64,000 nt of DNA, from NCBI RefSeq assembly GCF_031348265.1, contig NZ_CP133771.1, positions 2,480,001 through 2,544,000 on the forward strand. Reading direction: 5' to 3'. This stretch comes from Streptomyces collinus. GTDB taxonomy: Bacteria > Actinomycetota > Actinomycetes > Streptomycetales > Streptomycetaceae. Made by a program: the position numbers and the translations under genes. This document shows positions 1-8,753 of the stretch, piece after piece. The notes below the pieces were generated by a model, which was given only the letters and a program-made list of their open reading frames with translations, searched no databases and was not told the DNA's origin. Each line of letters starts with the position of its first letter. Positions within the stretch are counted from its first letter, which is position 1.

Positions 1-413
1 ACCAGCAGCACCCACATCAGCTTGCGGTAGCCCGGGAAGCGCATGCGGGAGACCGCGTAGCCGGTGGAGGCGGCGACGACGACACCGATCAGCGTCGTGC
101 CCAGCACGACGATCAGCGTGCTCTTCAGCCAGTCGAAGAAGCCGGTGTCCTGGAGGACGAACGCGTAGTTGTCGAGCGTGATCTTGCCCCAGATGCGTCC
201 GGGGTGGAGGTAGTCGTCCTTGTCCGGTCCGAGGGACAGGAAGAACAGCCAGGCGACCGGGAAGAGCGCGGTCAGGCTCGCCACGATCAGCACGGCGTGT
301 GAGGCGAGGGAGGCCGCGCGGCTCTGCTCGCCGCGCCGGCGGGTCCGGCCGGGGGCGCCCGCGGGGCGCCGCTCGTCCGCGGGGGCGGGGGTCTCGACGG
401 TGGTCGTACTCAT
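1..413 (-). CDS. malG: maltose ABC transporter permease MalG (3' part missing, cut by window start)
   Basis: First 137 residues of an inner-membrane permease of the MalG type, one of two channel subunits of a maltose/maltodextrin importer. After a hydrophilic, Ala/Pro/Arg-rich N-terminus of about 35 residues there is a clear membrane segment (about 37-60), a periplasm-type loop, and the start of a second segment before the window edge. The ATG is at the right end, 14 nt after the malF stop, so it is the third gene of malE-malF-malG. No malK lies in the window; Streptomyces are known to use the shared ATPase MsiK encoded elsewhere. Family assignment rests on position and topology because the EAA loop is outside the window. 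Confidence 0.85.
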   Translation of the reverse strand, partial: MSTTTVETPAPADERRPAGAPGRTRRRGEQSRAASLASHAVLIVASLTALFPVAWLFFLSLGPDKDDYLHPGRIWGKITLDNYAFVLQDTGFFDWLKSTLIVVLGTTLIGVVVAASTGYAVSRMRFPGYRKLMWVLL

Positions 414-427
414 TTCGGACTCCTGCC

Positions 428-1432
428 TCAGATCGCGAGCTGCTGCTCGTTGCGGTTCAGCCAGCGGCGGTAGAAGGAGGTGAAGACGATCAGGATGGAC
501 AGCAGCAGGATCCCGTAGGCGGCGGACTGGGCGTAGTCGCGCGGCTGCTGTCCGAAGCCCAGCTGGTAGGCCCAGGTGACGAGGATCTGCGCGTCGGGGG
601 CGGTGTTGCCGAACAGCAGGAAGATGATGGCGAACTGGTTGAACGTCCAGATCACACCGAGCAGGACGACCGTGGTGCTGACGGACCGGAGGCCGGGCAG
701 GGTGACGTAGCGGAAGCGCTGCCAGGCGTTCGCGCCGTCCATCTCGGAGGCCTCGTACAGGCTGGCGTCGATCGACTGCAGGCCGCCGAGGAGCGAGACC
801 ATCATGAACGGCACACCGCACCAGGTGTTGACCATGATCGCCGAGAAGCGCTGCCAGAAGGTGTCCTCCAGCCAGGACGGCGTCGGCAGGTGCAGGAGTT
901 CCAGGCCGGAGTTGATGATGCCGCCGTCGGCGAGCATGAACCGCCAGCCGAACACGGTGACGAAGGTCGGCACGGCCCAGGGCAGCACCAGGATCATCCG
1001 GTAGAGGGTGCGGCCGCGCAGCTTCTGGTTGAGCAGCAGGGCGAGGCCGAGACCGATGCCGTAGTGCAGGGTGACGCAGGCGGCCGTCCAGAACACCGTC
1101 CACAGGAAGTGCGACCAGAAGCGGTCGTACGCCGTCGGGCCCCACAGGATGTCGGCGTAGTTGTCCAGGCCGATGAACTTGTAGGTGGCGTCGATCTCGT
1201 TGACGCCGATCGTGCGGGCGGTGTTCAGGCTGGTGGCGTCGGTGAGGGTCAGGTACAGGCCGTAGCCCAGCGGATACAGCACGAGGACGGCGAGGACGAT
1301 CGCCACCGGGGCGATCATCGCGTAGGCGTACCAGTGCTTGTGGAGGCCGTTCTTCAGCCGCTGCACCGGCCCGGGCCGTGGTTCCCGCTCACCGCGCCGC
1401 TTGCCGGTCGCTCGGTCGATGGCGACTGTCAT
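428..1432 (-). CDS. malF: maltose ABC transporter permease MalF
   Basis: Membrane subunit of the maltose/maltodextrin importer, 334 residues. The N-terminus is basic and cytoplasmic, followed by six or more hydrophobic segments, the first at about residues 35-58. The conserved cytoplasmic EAA loop, which docks on the ATPase, is visible at about 226-247 (EASEMDGANAWQRF). It lacks the long periplasmic domain of enterobacterial MalF, as is usual in actinobacteria. It lies between malE and malG on the same strand; the 125-nt malE-malF gap holds a strong hairpin, the malF-malG gap is 14 nt. The ATG was chosen because it directly follows that gap and precedes the basic N-terminus. Confidence 0.92.
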   Translation of the reverse strand: MTVAIDRATGKRRGEREPRPGPVQRLKNGLHKHWYAYAMIAPVAIVLAVLVLYPLGYGLYLTLTDATSLNTARTIGVNEIDATYKFIGLDNYADILWGPTAYDRFWSHFLWTVFWTAACVTLHYGIGLGLALLLNQKLRGRTLYRMILVLPWAVPTFVTVFGWRFMLADGGIINSGLELLHLPTPSWLEDTFWQRFSAIMVNTWCGVPFMMVSLLGGLQSIDASLYEASEMDGANAWQRFRYVTLPGLRSVSTTVVLLGVIWTFNQFAIIFLLFGNTAPDAQILVTWAYQLGFGQQPRDYAQSAAYGILLLSILIVFTSFYRRWLNRNEQQLAI

Positions 1433-1499
1433 GGTTCGACACCTTCTGGAAGTTCAAGGAGTTCGGAGGGGAGCTGCCCGGGTCGAGGCGCAGGCGCGT

Positions 1500-1555
1500 G
1501 CCGGTGGCCACCGGATCCCCTCCCCCATGACAGGGGGATCCGGCGGCCACCCGGC
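1500..1555 (-). promoter_or_regulatory. intercistronic hairpin between malE and malF
   Basis: Arms at 1500-1520 and 1534-1555 pair over about 21 bp with one mismatch and one bulged base; further C/G pairing in the loop is possible. It begins just after the malE stop. In binding-protein transporters such structures commonly protect the binding-protein mRNA or reduce read-through, giving more MalE than permease; that role is inferred here. Confidence 0.7.
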
Positions 1556-1557
1556 GA

Positions 1558-2826
1558 TCACTTGGTGAAGTCCGGCACCAGCTTGGCGATGGCCGTCTCG
1601 GCGTTGCCGAGGCCCTTGTCCAGGGACTCCTTGCCGCCCGCGATCTTGATCAGTTCGTCGTCGAGGGGGCCCCACAGGGAGCTGTACTCGGGCAGGGCCG
1701 GGCGCGGCTGGGCGGCGGAGAGCACGCTCTGGTAGCCGGCGATGCCCGGGTCGGCCTTGACCTCGGCGGTGTAGGCGTCCTCGCGCGTGGGGAGCGTGTT
1801 GTTCTTCAGCGCGATGGTCTCCTGGGCCTTGGCCGAGGTCATGAACTTCACGAACTTCAGCGAGGCCTCCTGGTGGGCCTTGTCCGAGCCCGCGTACACC
1901 GAGAGGTTGTGGCCGCCGGTCGGGGCGCCCGCCTTGCCGGTGGAGCCGGCCGGGACGGTGGCGATGCCGAGGTTGCTCTTGTCCTTGAAGGCCGAGCCCT
2001 TGTAGAAGTTCGTGATCTCCCAGGGGCCCTGGACGATCGAGGCGACCTTGCCGTTGACGAACGCGTCCTGGATGTGGGCGTAGGCGTCGGCGGTGGTGTC
2101 GGCCTTGTGCAGGCCCTTGCCCTTGAACAGGCCCTGCCAGGTGCCGTAGGCCTTCTTGGCCTCGGGCGAGGTGACGGTGATCTTCTTGGCGTCGGCGTCG
2201 ACGGTGTCGGTGCCCTCGCCGTAGAGGAAGGACTGGGCGTAGTAGGCCTGGGTGGAGCCCCAGTAGCCGTCGACGCCGGTCTTGTCCTTGATGGTGGCGG
2301 CGGCCTTCTTCAGGTCGTCCCAGGTCTTGGGGGCCTCGATGCCGGCCTTCTTGAACAGGGCCTTGTTGTAGACGAGGGCGAGGGTGTCCGTGGTGAAGGG
2401 GACGCCGTAGGTCTTGCCCTCGTACTTGGCCTGCTCGATCAGGCTGGGCTGGAACTTGTCCTGCTCGGCGAGGGCCTCGGTGCCGTCCAGCGGCGCGAAG
2501 AAGCCCTTCTTGGCGAAGGCCGGGGTCCAGCCGACCTCGGAGCGCAGCACGTCCGGGGCGCCCTTGGAACCGGCGGCGGTGTCGAACTTGACCTGCGCCT
2601 GGTCGAAGGGGACGTTGACGTACTTGACCTTGATGTCCTTGTTGGCGGCCTCGAACTCCTTGACCAGGGCCTGGTACGTCGGCGCCTCGTTGGTCGCGTT
2701 GGAGGTGTCCCACCAGGTGATGGTGACCGGGCCGCCGGCCTCGTCGCCGCTGTCGCTTCCGCCGCAGGCCGTCGCCGCCAGGGCGAGGGACGCCACCAGC
2801 GCGGTGGCCGCTATGCCACGCCGCAT
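1558..2826 (-). CDS. malE: maltose/maltodextrin-binding lipoprotein MalE
   Basis: Extracellular solute-binding lipoprotein, 422 residues, that captures maltose or maltodextrins and hands them to MalFG. The N-terminus is a lipoprotein signal peptide: Arg-Arg, a hydrophobic run, and a lipobox ending at Cys21, followed by a Gly/Ser/Asp linker. The body is a family-1 binding protein beginning at about residue 33 (TITWWDTSN), with the typical KTWDDLKKAA stretch near 140-150. First gene of the malEFG operon, transcribed away from malR across a 390-bp regulatory region. Expression should be repressed by MalR, induced by maltose and glucose-repressed, as known for S. coelicolor malE. Confidence 0.94.
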   Translation of the reverse strand: MRRGIAATALVASLALAATACGGSDSGDEAGGPVTITWWDTSNATNEAPTYQALVKEFEAANKDIKVKYVNVPFDQAQVKFDTAAGSKGAPDVLRSEVGWTPAFAKKGFFAPLDGTEALAEQDKFQPSLIEQAKYEGKTYGVPFTTDTLALVYNKALFKKAGIEAPKTWDDLKKAAATIKDKTGVDGYWGSTQAYYAQSFLYGEGTDTVDADAKKITVTSPEAKKAYGTWQGLFKGKGLHKADTTADAYAHIQDAFVNGKVASIVQGPWEITNFYKGSAFKDKSNLGIATVPAGSTGKAGAPTGGHNLSVYAGSDKAHQEASLKFVKFMTSAKAQETIALKNNTLPTREDAYTAEVKADPGIAGYQSVLSAAQPRPALPEYSSLWGPLDDELIKIAGGKESLDKGLGNAETAIAKLVPDFTK

Positions 2827-2913
2827 GAGTTCTCCTTGAGGGTGAAGCCCGTTCGTGCTGCCGACTGCGCCGTTGGCGGCCGGGCGTCGGTGACATTAAC
2901 CTCGCCGCAACGT

Positions 2914-3057
2914 CTTGCGAAAGACCTTGCAGCAAAAAGTTGCAAGAGGTGCGGATGGTTATCCCGCCGTGACCTCCCTTCGATCGCCCCGGAGCCCGGA
3001 GATACCGCTGATCGGCGGGGAGTCGGACAGCTGTGCAAGACTCTGCAAGCACTTGCC
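2914..3057. promoter_or_regulatory. MalR operator region between malE and malR
   Basis: The 390-bp malE-malR gap contains repeated CTTGCAG-type heptamers in two clusters. Cluster one: CTTGCGA at 2914-2920, CTTGCAG at 2926-2932, and the inverted TTGCAAG at 2940-2946 (the last two form an inverted pair with 9-bp spacing). Cluster two: TGCAAG at 3034-3039 and 3044-3049 and CTTGCC at 3052-3057. CTTGCAG repeats are the established target of Streptomyces MalR/Reg1 at maltose and amylase promoters. The rest of the gap, 2827-2913 and 3058-3216, must hold the two divergent promoters; nothing else is seen there. Confidence 0.75.
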
Positions 3058-3216
3058 ATCCGTCTGCGCCGGGGGAATCATCCGTTGCGGATCGGACGCC
3101 GACCACGAGTTTCGAGGACCGCGATGACCAAGCCACCCGCAGCGGGCCGTGCGACGGCGCGCACCAGGCGTCCCGTCGGTGTGCAAGGAGAACCCCGGCC
3201 GCTACAGTCCAGTGCT

Positions 3217-4251
3217 GTGACCACACGGCTTGCCGACATCGCTGTGCAGGCGGGGGTGAGCGAAGCGACCGTCAGCCGCGTCCTCAACGGGAAGCCGGGC
3301 GTCGCCGCCACCACCCGCCAGTCCGTGCTGGCCGCTCTCGACGTACTCGGCTACGAACGCCCGGTGCGCCTGCGCCAGCGCAGCGAGGGGCTGGTGGGGC
3401 TGATCACCCCGGAGCTGGAGAACCCGATCTTCCCGGCCCTGGCGCAGGTCATCGGCCAGGCGCTGACGCGGCAGGGCTACACCCCGGTGCTGGCCACCCA
3501 GACCCCGGGCGGCTCGACGGAGGACGAGCTGACGGAGATGCTCGTGGACCGCGGGGTCGCCGGCATCATCTACGTCTCCGGACTGCACGCGGACACCACC
3601 GCCGACATGCAGCGCTACGACCGGCTGCGCGCCCAGGGCGTGCCCTACGTGCTGGTCGACGGCTTCTCGCCGAAGGTGCAGGCGCCGTTCATCTCCCCCG
3701 ACGACCGCGCCGCGATGAGCCTCGCGGTCACGCACCTGGTGTCACTGGGGCACACCCGGATCGGCCTGGCCCTCGGGCCGAAGCGGTTCGTGCCGGTGCA
3801 GCGCAAGATCGAGGGGTTCGTGCGCACAGTGCAGGACCAGTTGGGCCTGGGCGCCGAGACCGTCGAGTCGGAGCTGGTGCAGCACTCCTTGTACACCCTT
3901 GAGGGTGGTCAGGCGGCGGCCACGGCGTTGATCCAGCGGAACTGCACGGCCGTGGTGTGCGCCAGCGACATGATGGCGCTGGGCGCGATCCGGGCGGCCC
4001 GGCAGCTCGGTCTGGACGTGCCGAAGGACATCTCCGTGGTCGGCTTCGACGACTCCCCGCTGATCGCCTTCACCGACCCGCCGCTGACCACGGTCCGCAA
4101 GCCGGTCCCGGCCATGGGGCAGGCCGCCGTGCGCACGCTGCTGGAGGAGATCGGCGGGACGCCCGCGCCGCACAGCGAGTTCGTGTTCATGCCAGAGCTG
4201 GTGGTGCGCGGTTCGACGGCCTCGGCCCCGGGGGAACGCGGTCGCTCCTGA
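3217..4251 (+). CDS. malR: LacI-family maltose operon repressor MalR
   Basis: Transcriptional repressor of malEFG and, by family precedent, of amylase genes; 344 residues from the GTG start. The helix-turn-helix lies at residues 1-22 (TRLADIAVQAGVSEATVSR) with the hinge NGKPGVA following. The remainder is a periplasmic-binding-protein-like effector domain (about 60-335). The GTG at 3217 is preferred over an in-frame ATG at 3124: it places the HTH at the N-terminus as in the family, and a -10-like TACAGT sits 8 nt upstream, suggesting a leaderless mRNA. Divergent from malE, it probably also controls itself. Confidence 0.93.
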   Translation: MTTRLADIAVQAGVSEATVSRVLNGKPGVAATTRQSVLAALDVLGYERPVRLRQRSEGLVGLITPELENPIFPALAQVIGQALTRQGYTPVLATQTPGGSTEDELTEMLVDRGVAGIIYVSGLHADTTADMQRYDRLRAQGVPYVLVDGFSPKVQAPFISPDDRAAMSLAVTHLVSLGHTRIGLALGPKRFVPVQRKIEGFVRTVQDQLGLGAETVESELVQHSLYTLEGGQAAATALIQRNCTAVVCASDMMALGAIRAARQLGLDVPKDISVVGFDDSPLIAFTDPPLTTVRKPVPAMGQAAVRTLLEEIGGTPAPHSEFVFMPELVVRGSTASAPGERGRS

Positions 4252-4344
4252 GACCTTCGACCTGATTTCGCCGTAGAACATGCGGCTCGTACAAGGCCGC
4301 GGGATGATCGGTGGGGAAGTCCTTTTCTGGCAGACTTTGCGCCT

Positions 4345-5286
4345 ATGGGTGAAACGACCGTGACGAAGCCGGAGGGCCTGGAAGCGGCCCTCCAGGAGAC
4401 CGTTGCGGCCGATACGGGTCGAGGTCCCCTGCGCCGGCTGCGCACCCCGCACCGGCCCCGGTTCTGGTTCGAGATCCTGCTGATCGCGGTGAGTTACTGG
4501 ACGTACTCGCTCGTCCGCAACGCCGTGCCCGAGCAGAAGACCGAGGCGCTGCGCAACGCCGACTGGATCTGGCAGGCCGAGCACCATCTGGGCATCGCCG
4601 TCGAGGAGACGGTCAACCACGCCGTGAACTCGGTGCATTGGCTTATCGTCGGGATGAACTACTACTACGCGACGCTGCACTTCATCGTCACGCTGGGTGT
4701 CCTGGTGTGGCTCTACCGTCGCCATCCCGGCCGCTACGCGGCGACCCGGCTGGTGCTGTTCGCGACCACGGCCTTCGCCCTGGTCGGTTACTACCTGTAT
4801 CCGCTGGCGCCCCCGCGGCTGATGAACGGCGGCGGCTTCATCGACACGGTCATGGTCCACCAGACCTGGGGTTCGATGGCGTCCGGCGACCTGAAGCACA
4901 TGTCCAACCAGTACGCCGCGATGCCGTCGATGCACATCGGCTGGTCCGTGTGGTGCGGCCTGACGATCTTCGCCCTGGCGAGCGTCCCCTGGGTGCGGGT
5001 GCTGGGCCTGCTCTACCCGGCGCTGACGCTGGTGGTCATCGTCGCCACGGCCAACCACTTCTGGCTGGATGCCGTCGGTGGCGTGCTGTGCCTGGCCGTC
5101 GGGTTCACGGTGGCCCGGCTCTGGTACGGAAGGCAGCCGTACGCCCTGCCCCGGTCGGTGCCGGCCCGCAGGCGGGACGCCGCCCGGGTGCGGGACGGGG
5201 CCCGGGTGCGGGACGGGGCCGGGGAACGAGAAGAGGACGCGCCCGGGGCGCCGACCGGCAGGTCTCAGCGCTCCGCGGCCCCGTAG
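4345..5286 (+). CDS. PAP2/inositolphosphotransferase-type integral membrane protein
   Basis: Membrane protein of 313 residues with about six hydrophobic segments and an acid-phosphatase-like active site. Visible motifs are PLAPPRLM, PSMHIGWS (the PSGH-like central motif with a catalytic His) and NHFWLDAVGG (H-x3-D, third motif). This motif set fits the PAP2_3 group, which includes phosphatidyl-inositol-type transferases, more than classical phosphatases; substrate unknown. The hydrophilic C-tail carries a tandem ARVRDG repeat. The ATG lies 8 nt after a CAGACT -10-like hexamer. The last 22 bp overlap the 3' end of convergent glnE. Confidence 0.8.
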   Translation: MGETTVTKPEGLEAALQETVAADTGRGPLRRLRTPHRPRFWFEILLIAVSYWTYSLVRNAVPEQKTEALRNADWIWQAEHHLGIAVEETVNHAVNSVHWLIVGMNYYYATLHFIVTLGVLVWLYRRHPGRYAATRLVLFATTAFALVGYYLYPLAPPRLMNGGGFIDTVMVHQTWGSMASGDLKHMSNQYAAMPSMHIGWSVWCGLTIFALASVPWVRVLGLLYPALTLVVIVATANHFWLDAVGGVLCLAVGFTVARLWYGRQPYALPRSVPARRRDAARVRDGARVRDGAGEREEDAPGAPTGRSQRSAAP

Positions 5287-8273
5287 AAGAGTTCCTCCAT
5301 CACGCCTCGCGCCCTGCGCGCGGTTCGCCGGTAGCCGTCGAGCATGTCGCCGACGTGGCCGGGGCCGTAGCCCAAGTAGCGTCCTACGGCCGCCAGTTCC
5401 CGGGGGTCGGAAGGGAAGGTGTCGCCGGCCCGGCCGCGGACCAGCATCACCGCGTTGCGGACGCGGGTCGCGAGGACCCAGGCCTCGTCGAGGGTCGCCG
5501 CGTCCTCCTCGGTGATCAGCCCGGCGGCGCGGGCCGCGGCCAGGGCCTCGCGGGTGCGGGTGGTGCGCAGGCCCGGCTCCGCCGAGCCGTGCCGCAGCTG
5601 CATGAGCTGCACGGTCCACTCCACGTCGGACAGGCCGCCCGGACCGAGCTTGGCGTGCAGCTTGGGGTCGGCGCCGCGCGGCAGCCGCTCGGACTCCATG
5701 CGCGCCTTCAGCCGCCGGATCTCGCGTACCGCCTCGTCGGCGAGCCCGTCCGCCGGGTAGCGCAGCGGGTCGATCAGCTCGATGAAGCGGCGGCCCAGGT
5801 CCGCGTCGCCGGCGACGGGCTCGGCCCGCAGCAGCGCGTGCGACTCCCACGTCAGGGCCCACCGGCGGTAGTACGCCTCGTAGGACGTGAGGGTGCGGAC
5901 CAGCGGCCCGGACTTGCCCTCGGGGCGCAGGTCGGCGTCGATGAGCAGGGGCGGGTCGGCGCTGGAGATCTGCAGCAGGCGGCGCATCTCGGAGACGACC
6001 TTGTTCGCCGCCTGGGAGGCCTCCCGCTCGTCGACGCCGTCGCGCGGTTCGTGCACGAACAGCACGTCCGCGTCGGAGCCGTAGCTCAGTTCGTGCCCGC
6101 CGAACCGGCCCATGCCGATGATCGCGAACCGGGTGGGCAGGTCGTCGCCCCAGTTGTCCCGTACGACCGCGCGGAGGGTGCCGGCCAGGGTCGCGGCGGT
6201 CAGATCCGACACCGCGCCGCCGACCCGGTCCACCAGGGCGCCCTGGTCGGCCTCGGCGGGCTGCTCCTCGGTGCCGTAGGAGCCGACGATGTCGGCGGCG
6301 GCCGTGCGGAACAGCTCGCGGCGGCGCACCCCGCGAGCGGCCGTGACCGCCTGGGCGGCGCCGTCGGCGCGTTTCACGGCGGCGAGTATCTCCTGCTCCA
6401 GGTGGGCCCGCGGCCGGGGTTCCAGTCCACCGCCGTCCCCGTCGCCGAGCAACGCGACCGCCTCCGGGGCGCGCATCAGCAGGTCGGGCGCGAGGCGGCC
6501 GGCGGACAGGACCCGGGCGAGGTTCTGCGCGGCGGCGCCCTCGTCCCGCAGCAGCCGCAGGTACCAGGGGGTCTTGCCGAGCGCGTCGGACACCTTGCGG
6601 AAGTTGAGCAGCCCCGCGTCCGGGTCGGCGGAGTCGGCGAACCAGCCGAGCAGCACGGGCAGCAGGGTGCGCTGGATGGCGGCCTTGCGCGTGACGCCGG
6701 AGGCCAGCGCCTCCAGGTGGCGCAGGGCGGAGGCCGGGTCGGCGTAGCCGAGGGCGACCATGCGTTCGCGGGCCGCCTCGGTGCTGAGCCGGGCCTCGCC
6801 GGTGGCGAGCTGGGCGACCGCGTCGAGCAGCGGCCGGTAGAAGAGCTTCTCGTGCAGCCGGCGTACGACGCCCGCGTGCCGCCGCCACTCGCGGTGCAGG
6901 TCGGCGACCGGGTCCGTGCGCAGGCCGAGGGAGCGGCCGATGCGGCGCAGCTCGGCCTCGTCCTCGGGGACGAGGTGGGTGCGCCGCAGCCGGAACAGCT
7001 GGATGCGGTGCTCCATGGAGCGCAGGAAGCGGTAGGCGTCGTCGAGCTGGGCCGCGTCGGACCGGCCGACGTAGCCGCCGGCGGCGAGGGCCCCCAGCGC
7101 GTCCAGGGTCGTGCCGCTGCGCAGGGAGGTGTCGGCCCGGCCGTGCACCAGCTGGAGCAGCTGCACGGCGAACTCGACGTCCCTCAGGCCGCCCGGGCCC
7201 AGCTTCAGCTGGCGGTCGACCTCGGCGACGGGGATGTTCTCCACGACCCGGCGGCGCATCTTCTGCACGTCGGGGACGAAGTTCTCGCGCTCGGCGGCCT
7301 TCCACACCAGGGGCTGGACGGCGGCGACGTACTCCTCGCCGAGGCCGAGGTCGCCGGCCACCGGGCGGGCCTTCAGCAGCGCCTGGAACTCCCAGGTCTT
7401 GGCCCAGCGCTGGTAGTAGGCGAGGTGGCTGGAGAGGGTCCGCACGAGGGGGCCGTTCCTGCCCTCGGGCCGGAGGTTGGCGTCGACGGGCCAGATGGAG
7501 CCCTCGACGGTCGTCTCGGAGCAGATCCGCATCATGTGCGAGGCGAGCCGGGTCGCGGCGCGTACGGCCTTGGTCTCGTCGGTGCCCTCGGTGGCCTCCC
7601 CGACGAAGATGACGTCCACGTCGGAGACGTAGTTCAGCTCGTGGCCGCCGCACTTGCCCATCGCGATGACCGCGAGCCGGCACTGCTCGGCGTCCTCCGG
7701 CGCGGCCGCCTCGGCGATGGCGAGCGCGGCACGCAGCGTGGCGGTGGCGAGGTCGGCCAGCTCGGCGGCGGACTGGGCGACGCCGGTGGTGCCGCAGACG
7801 TCCCGGGCGGCGATGGACAGCAGGCAGCGCCGGTAGGCGACCCGCAGCGAGACCGGGTCGGTGGCGTCCGCGAGGCCGGCCTCGAACTCCTCCACCCCGG
7901 GGTGCAGGTCGTAGGCCTCGTACATGACGAGTGCCTGCCAGTCGTCCGGGTGCCGGGCGAGGTGGTCGGCGAGGGCGGTGGAGGCACCGAGGACGCCGAG
8001 GAGGCGGTCGCGCAGGGGCTTGGCCGCGATCAGGGTGTCGAGCAGTTCCCGGCGGGCGCCCGGACTCTGCTGGGCCTCCAGCAGCCGGACGAGGCCGAGC
8101 AGCGCGAGATCGGGGTCGGCGGTTGCGCCCAGCGCCTCCAGCAGCACCGGGTCGTCGCGCAGGGGCGCGAGCTCCGGGCTGTCCAGGAGCCGCTCGGCGG
8201 CGGAGGCGTCGGTGAAGCCGTGCCGCAGCAGCCGTGTGAAGGTACTGCTCCTGCGCCCCGGCGCCGCCGTCAT
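5265..8273 (-). CDS. glnE: bifunctional glutamine synthetase adenylyltransferase/deadenylylase GlnE
   Basis: Enzyme of 1002 residues that adenylylates glutamine synthetase I (inactivation) and removes AMP by phosphorolysis. Two nucleotidyltransferase domains are visible, each with the G-x-E-L-x-Y-x-S-D-x-D signature: GGHELNYVSDVDVIF near 210-225 (deadenylylase half) and GGHELSYGSDADVLF near 723-737 (adenylyltransferase half). Each is followed by an LGPGGLRDVE or LGPGGLSDVE motif typical of GlnE. Length matches the family. The ATG has a GGGAGG ribosome site upstream. It lies 1.7 kb from glnA2. The 3' end overlaps the PAP2-type gene by 22 bp tail to tail. Confidence 0.96.
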   Translation of the reverse strand: MTAAPGRRSSTFTRLLRHGFTDASAAERLLDSPELAPLRDDPVLLEALGATADPDLALLGLVRLLEAQQSPGARRELLDTLIAAKPLRDRLLGVLGASTALADHLARHPDDWQALVMYEAYDLHPGVEEFEAGLADATDPVSLRVAYRRCLLSIAARDVCGTTGVAQSAAELADLATATLRAALAIAEAAAPEDAEQCRLAVIAMGKCGGHELNYVSDVDVIFVGEATEGTDETKAVRAATRLASHMMRICSETTVEGSIWPVDANLRPEGRNGPLVRTLSSHLAYYQRWAKTWEFQALLKARPVAGDLGLGEEYVAAVQPLVWKAAERENFVPDVQKMRRRVVENIPVAEVDRQLKLGPGGLRDVEFAVQLLQLVHGRADTSLRSGTTLDALGALAAGGYVGRSDAAQLDDAYRFLRSMEHRIQLFRLRRTHLVPEDEAELRRIGRSLGLRTDPVADLHREWRRHAGVVRRLHEKLFYRPLLDAVAQLATGEARLSTEAARERMVALGYADPASALRHLEALASGVTRKAAIQRTLLPVLLGWFADSADPDAGLLNFRKVSDALGKTPWYLRLLRDEGAAAQNLARVLSAGRLAPDLLMRAPEAVALLGDGDGGGLEPRPRAHLEQEILAAVKRADGAAQAVTAARGVRRRELFRTAAADIVGSYGTEEQPAEADQGALVDRVGGAVSDLTAATLAGTLRAVVRDNWGDDLPTRFAIIGMGRFGGHELSYGSDADVLFVHEPRDGVDEREASQAANKVVSEMRRLLQISSADPPLLIDADLRPEGKSGPLVRTLTSYEAYYRRWALTWESHALLRAEPVAGDADLGRRFIELIDPLRYPADGLADEAVREIRRLKARMESERLPRGADPKLHAKLGPGGLSDVEWTVQLMQLRHGSAEPGLRTTRTREALAAARAAGLITEEDAATLDEAWVLATRVRNAVMLVRGRAGDTFPSDPRELAAVGRYLGYGPGHVGDMLDGYRRTARRARGVMEELFYGAAER

Positions 8274-8405
8274 CCGGGCCTCCCTCGCACTGTTCCTCGG
8301 ACATGCATCGGATCAAGGTCGTACGGCTTTGAGCCTAACCGCACGGGCCGGGGGAAGCGCCGGGGAGTTCGGCAGGCGGACGAGGGCCGCGCGGCGGGGG
8401 CTGTT

Positions 8406-8465
8406 GGCCTGTGCGGCGGGGGTCGTGGGCCTGTGCGGTGGGGGTTGTGGGCCTGTGCGGCGAGA
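8406..8465. repeat. 22-bp tandem repeat upstream of glnE
   Basis: Nearly three copies of a 22-bp unit beginning GGCCTGTGCGG at 8406, 8428 and 8450. The period is not a multiple of three and no gene covers it. It lies in the 480-bp gap 8274-8753 between glnE and the VOC gene. The gap also holds a looser duplication at about 8520-8577 (two copies containing TGGCCGCGC) and a decamer array at 8671-8710; otherwise I see no gene there. Confidence 0.8.
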
Positions 8466-8670
8466 GGCACGCGACCGACGAGGGACGACCGCACCGCCGA
8501 AGGCGGCCAGAGGCGCGCGGCTACGGGGGCTGGCCGCGCCGTGGGAGGCGGGGTACGGCGGTTGGCCGCGCTACGGCAGACGCCAGGGCCATTTGCACCA
8601 CGGCACGGGTCCCGCCGCCGTCTACTCGGTGGCGCCGCACACCGTTTTCGGCTTCGGTGAGGGGGAGCCG

Positions 8671-8710
8671 TTCAGCCGGCTTCAGTCGGTTTCAGCCCGC
8701 GTCAGCCGGA
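8671..8710. repeat. four-copy 10-bp tandem array upstream of VOC gene
   Basis: Four consecutive decamers of the form TTCAGCCGGC (8671, 8681, 8691, 8701) with one to three changes each, ending 43 bp before the start of the VOC gene. A 10-bp period places each copy on the same helix face, so binding of a regulator is possible; this is inference. Confidence 0.7.
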
Positions 8711-8753
8711 CGAGGTGATCGGTTCTCATGAGGCCGGACGAAGGAGTCACGCC

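Noticed and set aside
1873..4251. A 792-codon frame extending MalR upstream through malE
   Set aside because: Residues before the HTH are low complexity and antisense to malE; the GTG at 3217 has a leaderless promoter and the correct N-terminus.
3742..8316. Very long open frames (over 1300 codons) on both strands across glnE
   Set aside because: They are Arg/Pro/Ala/Gly-rich with no domain and arise from high third-position GC in the alternate frames of glnE.
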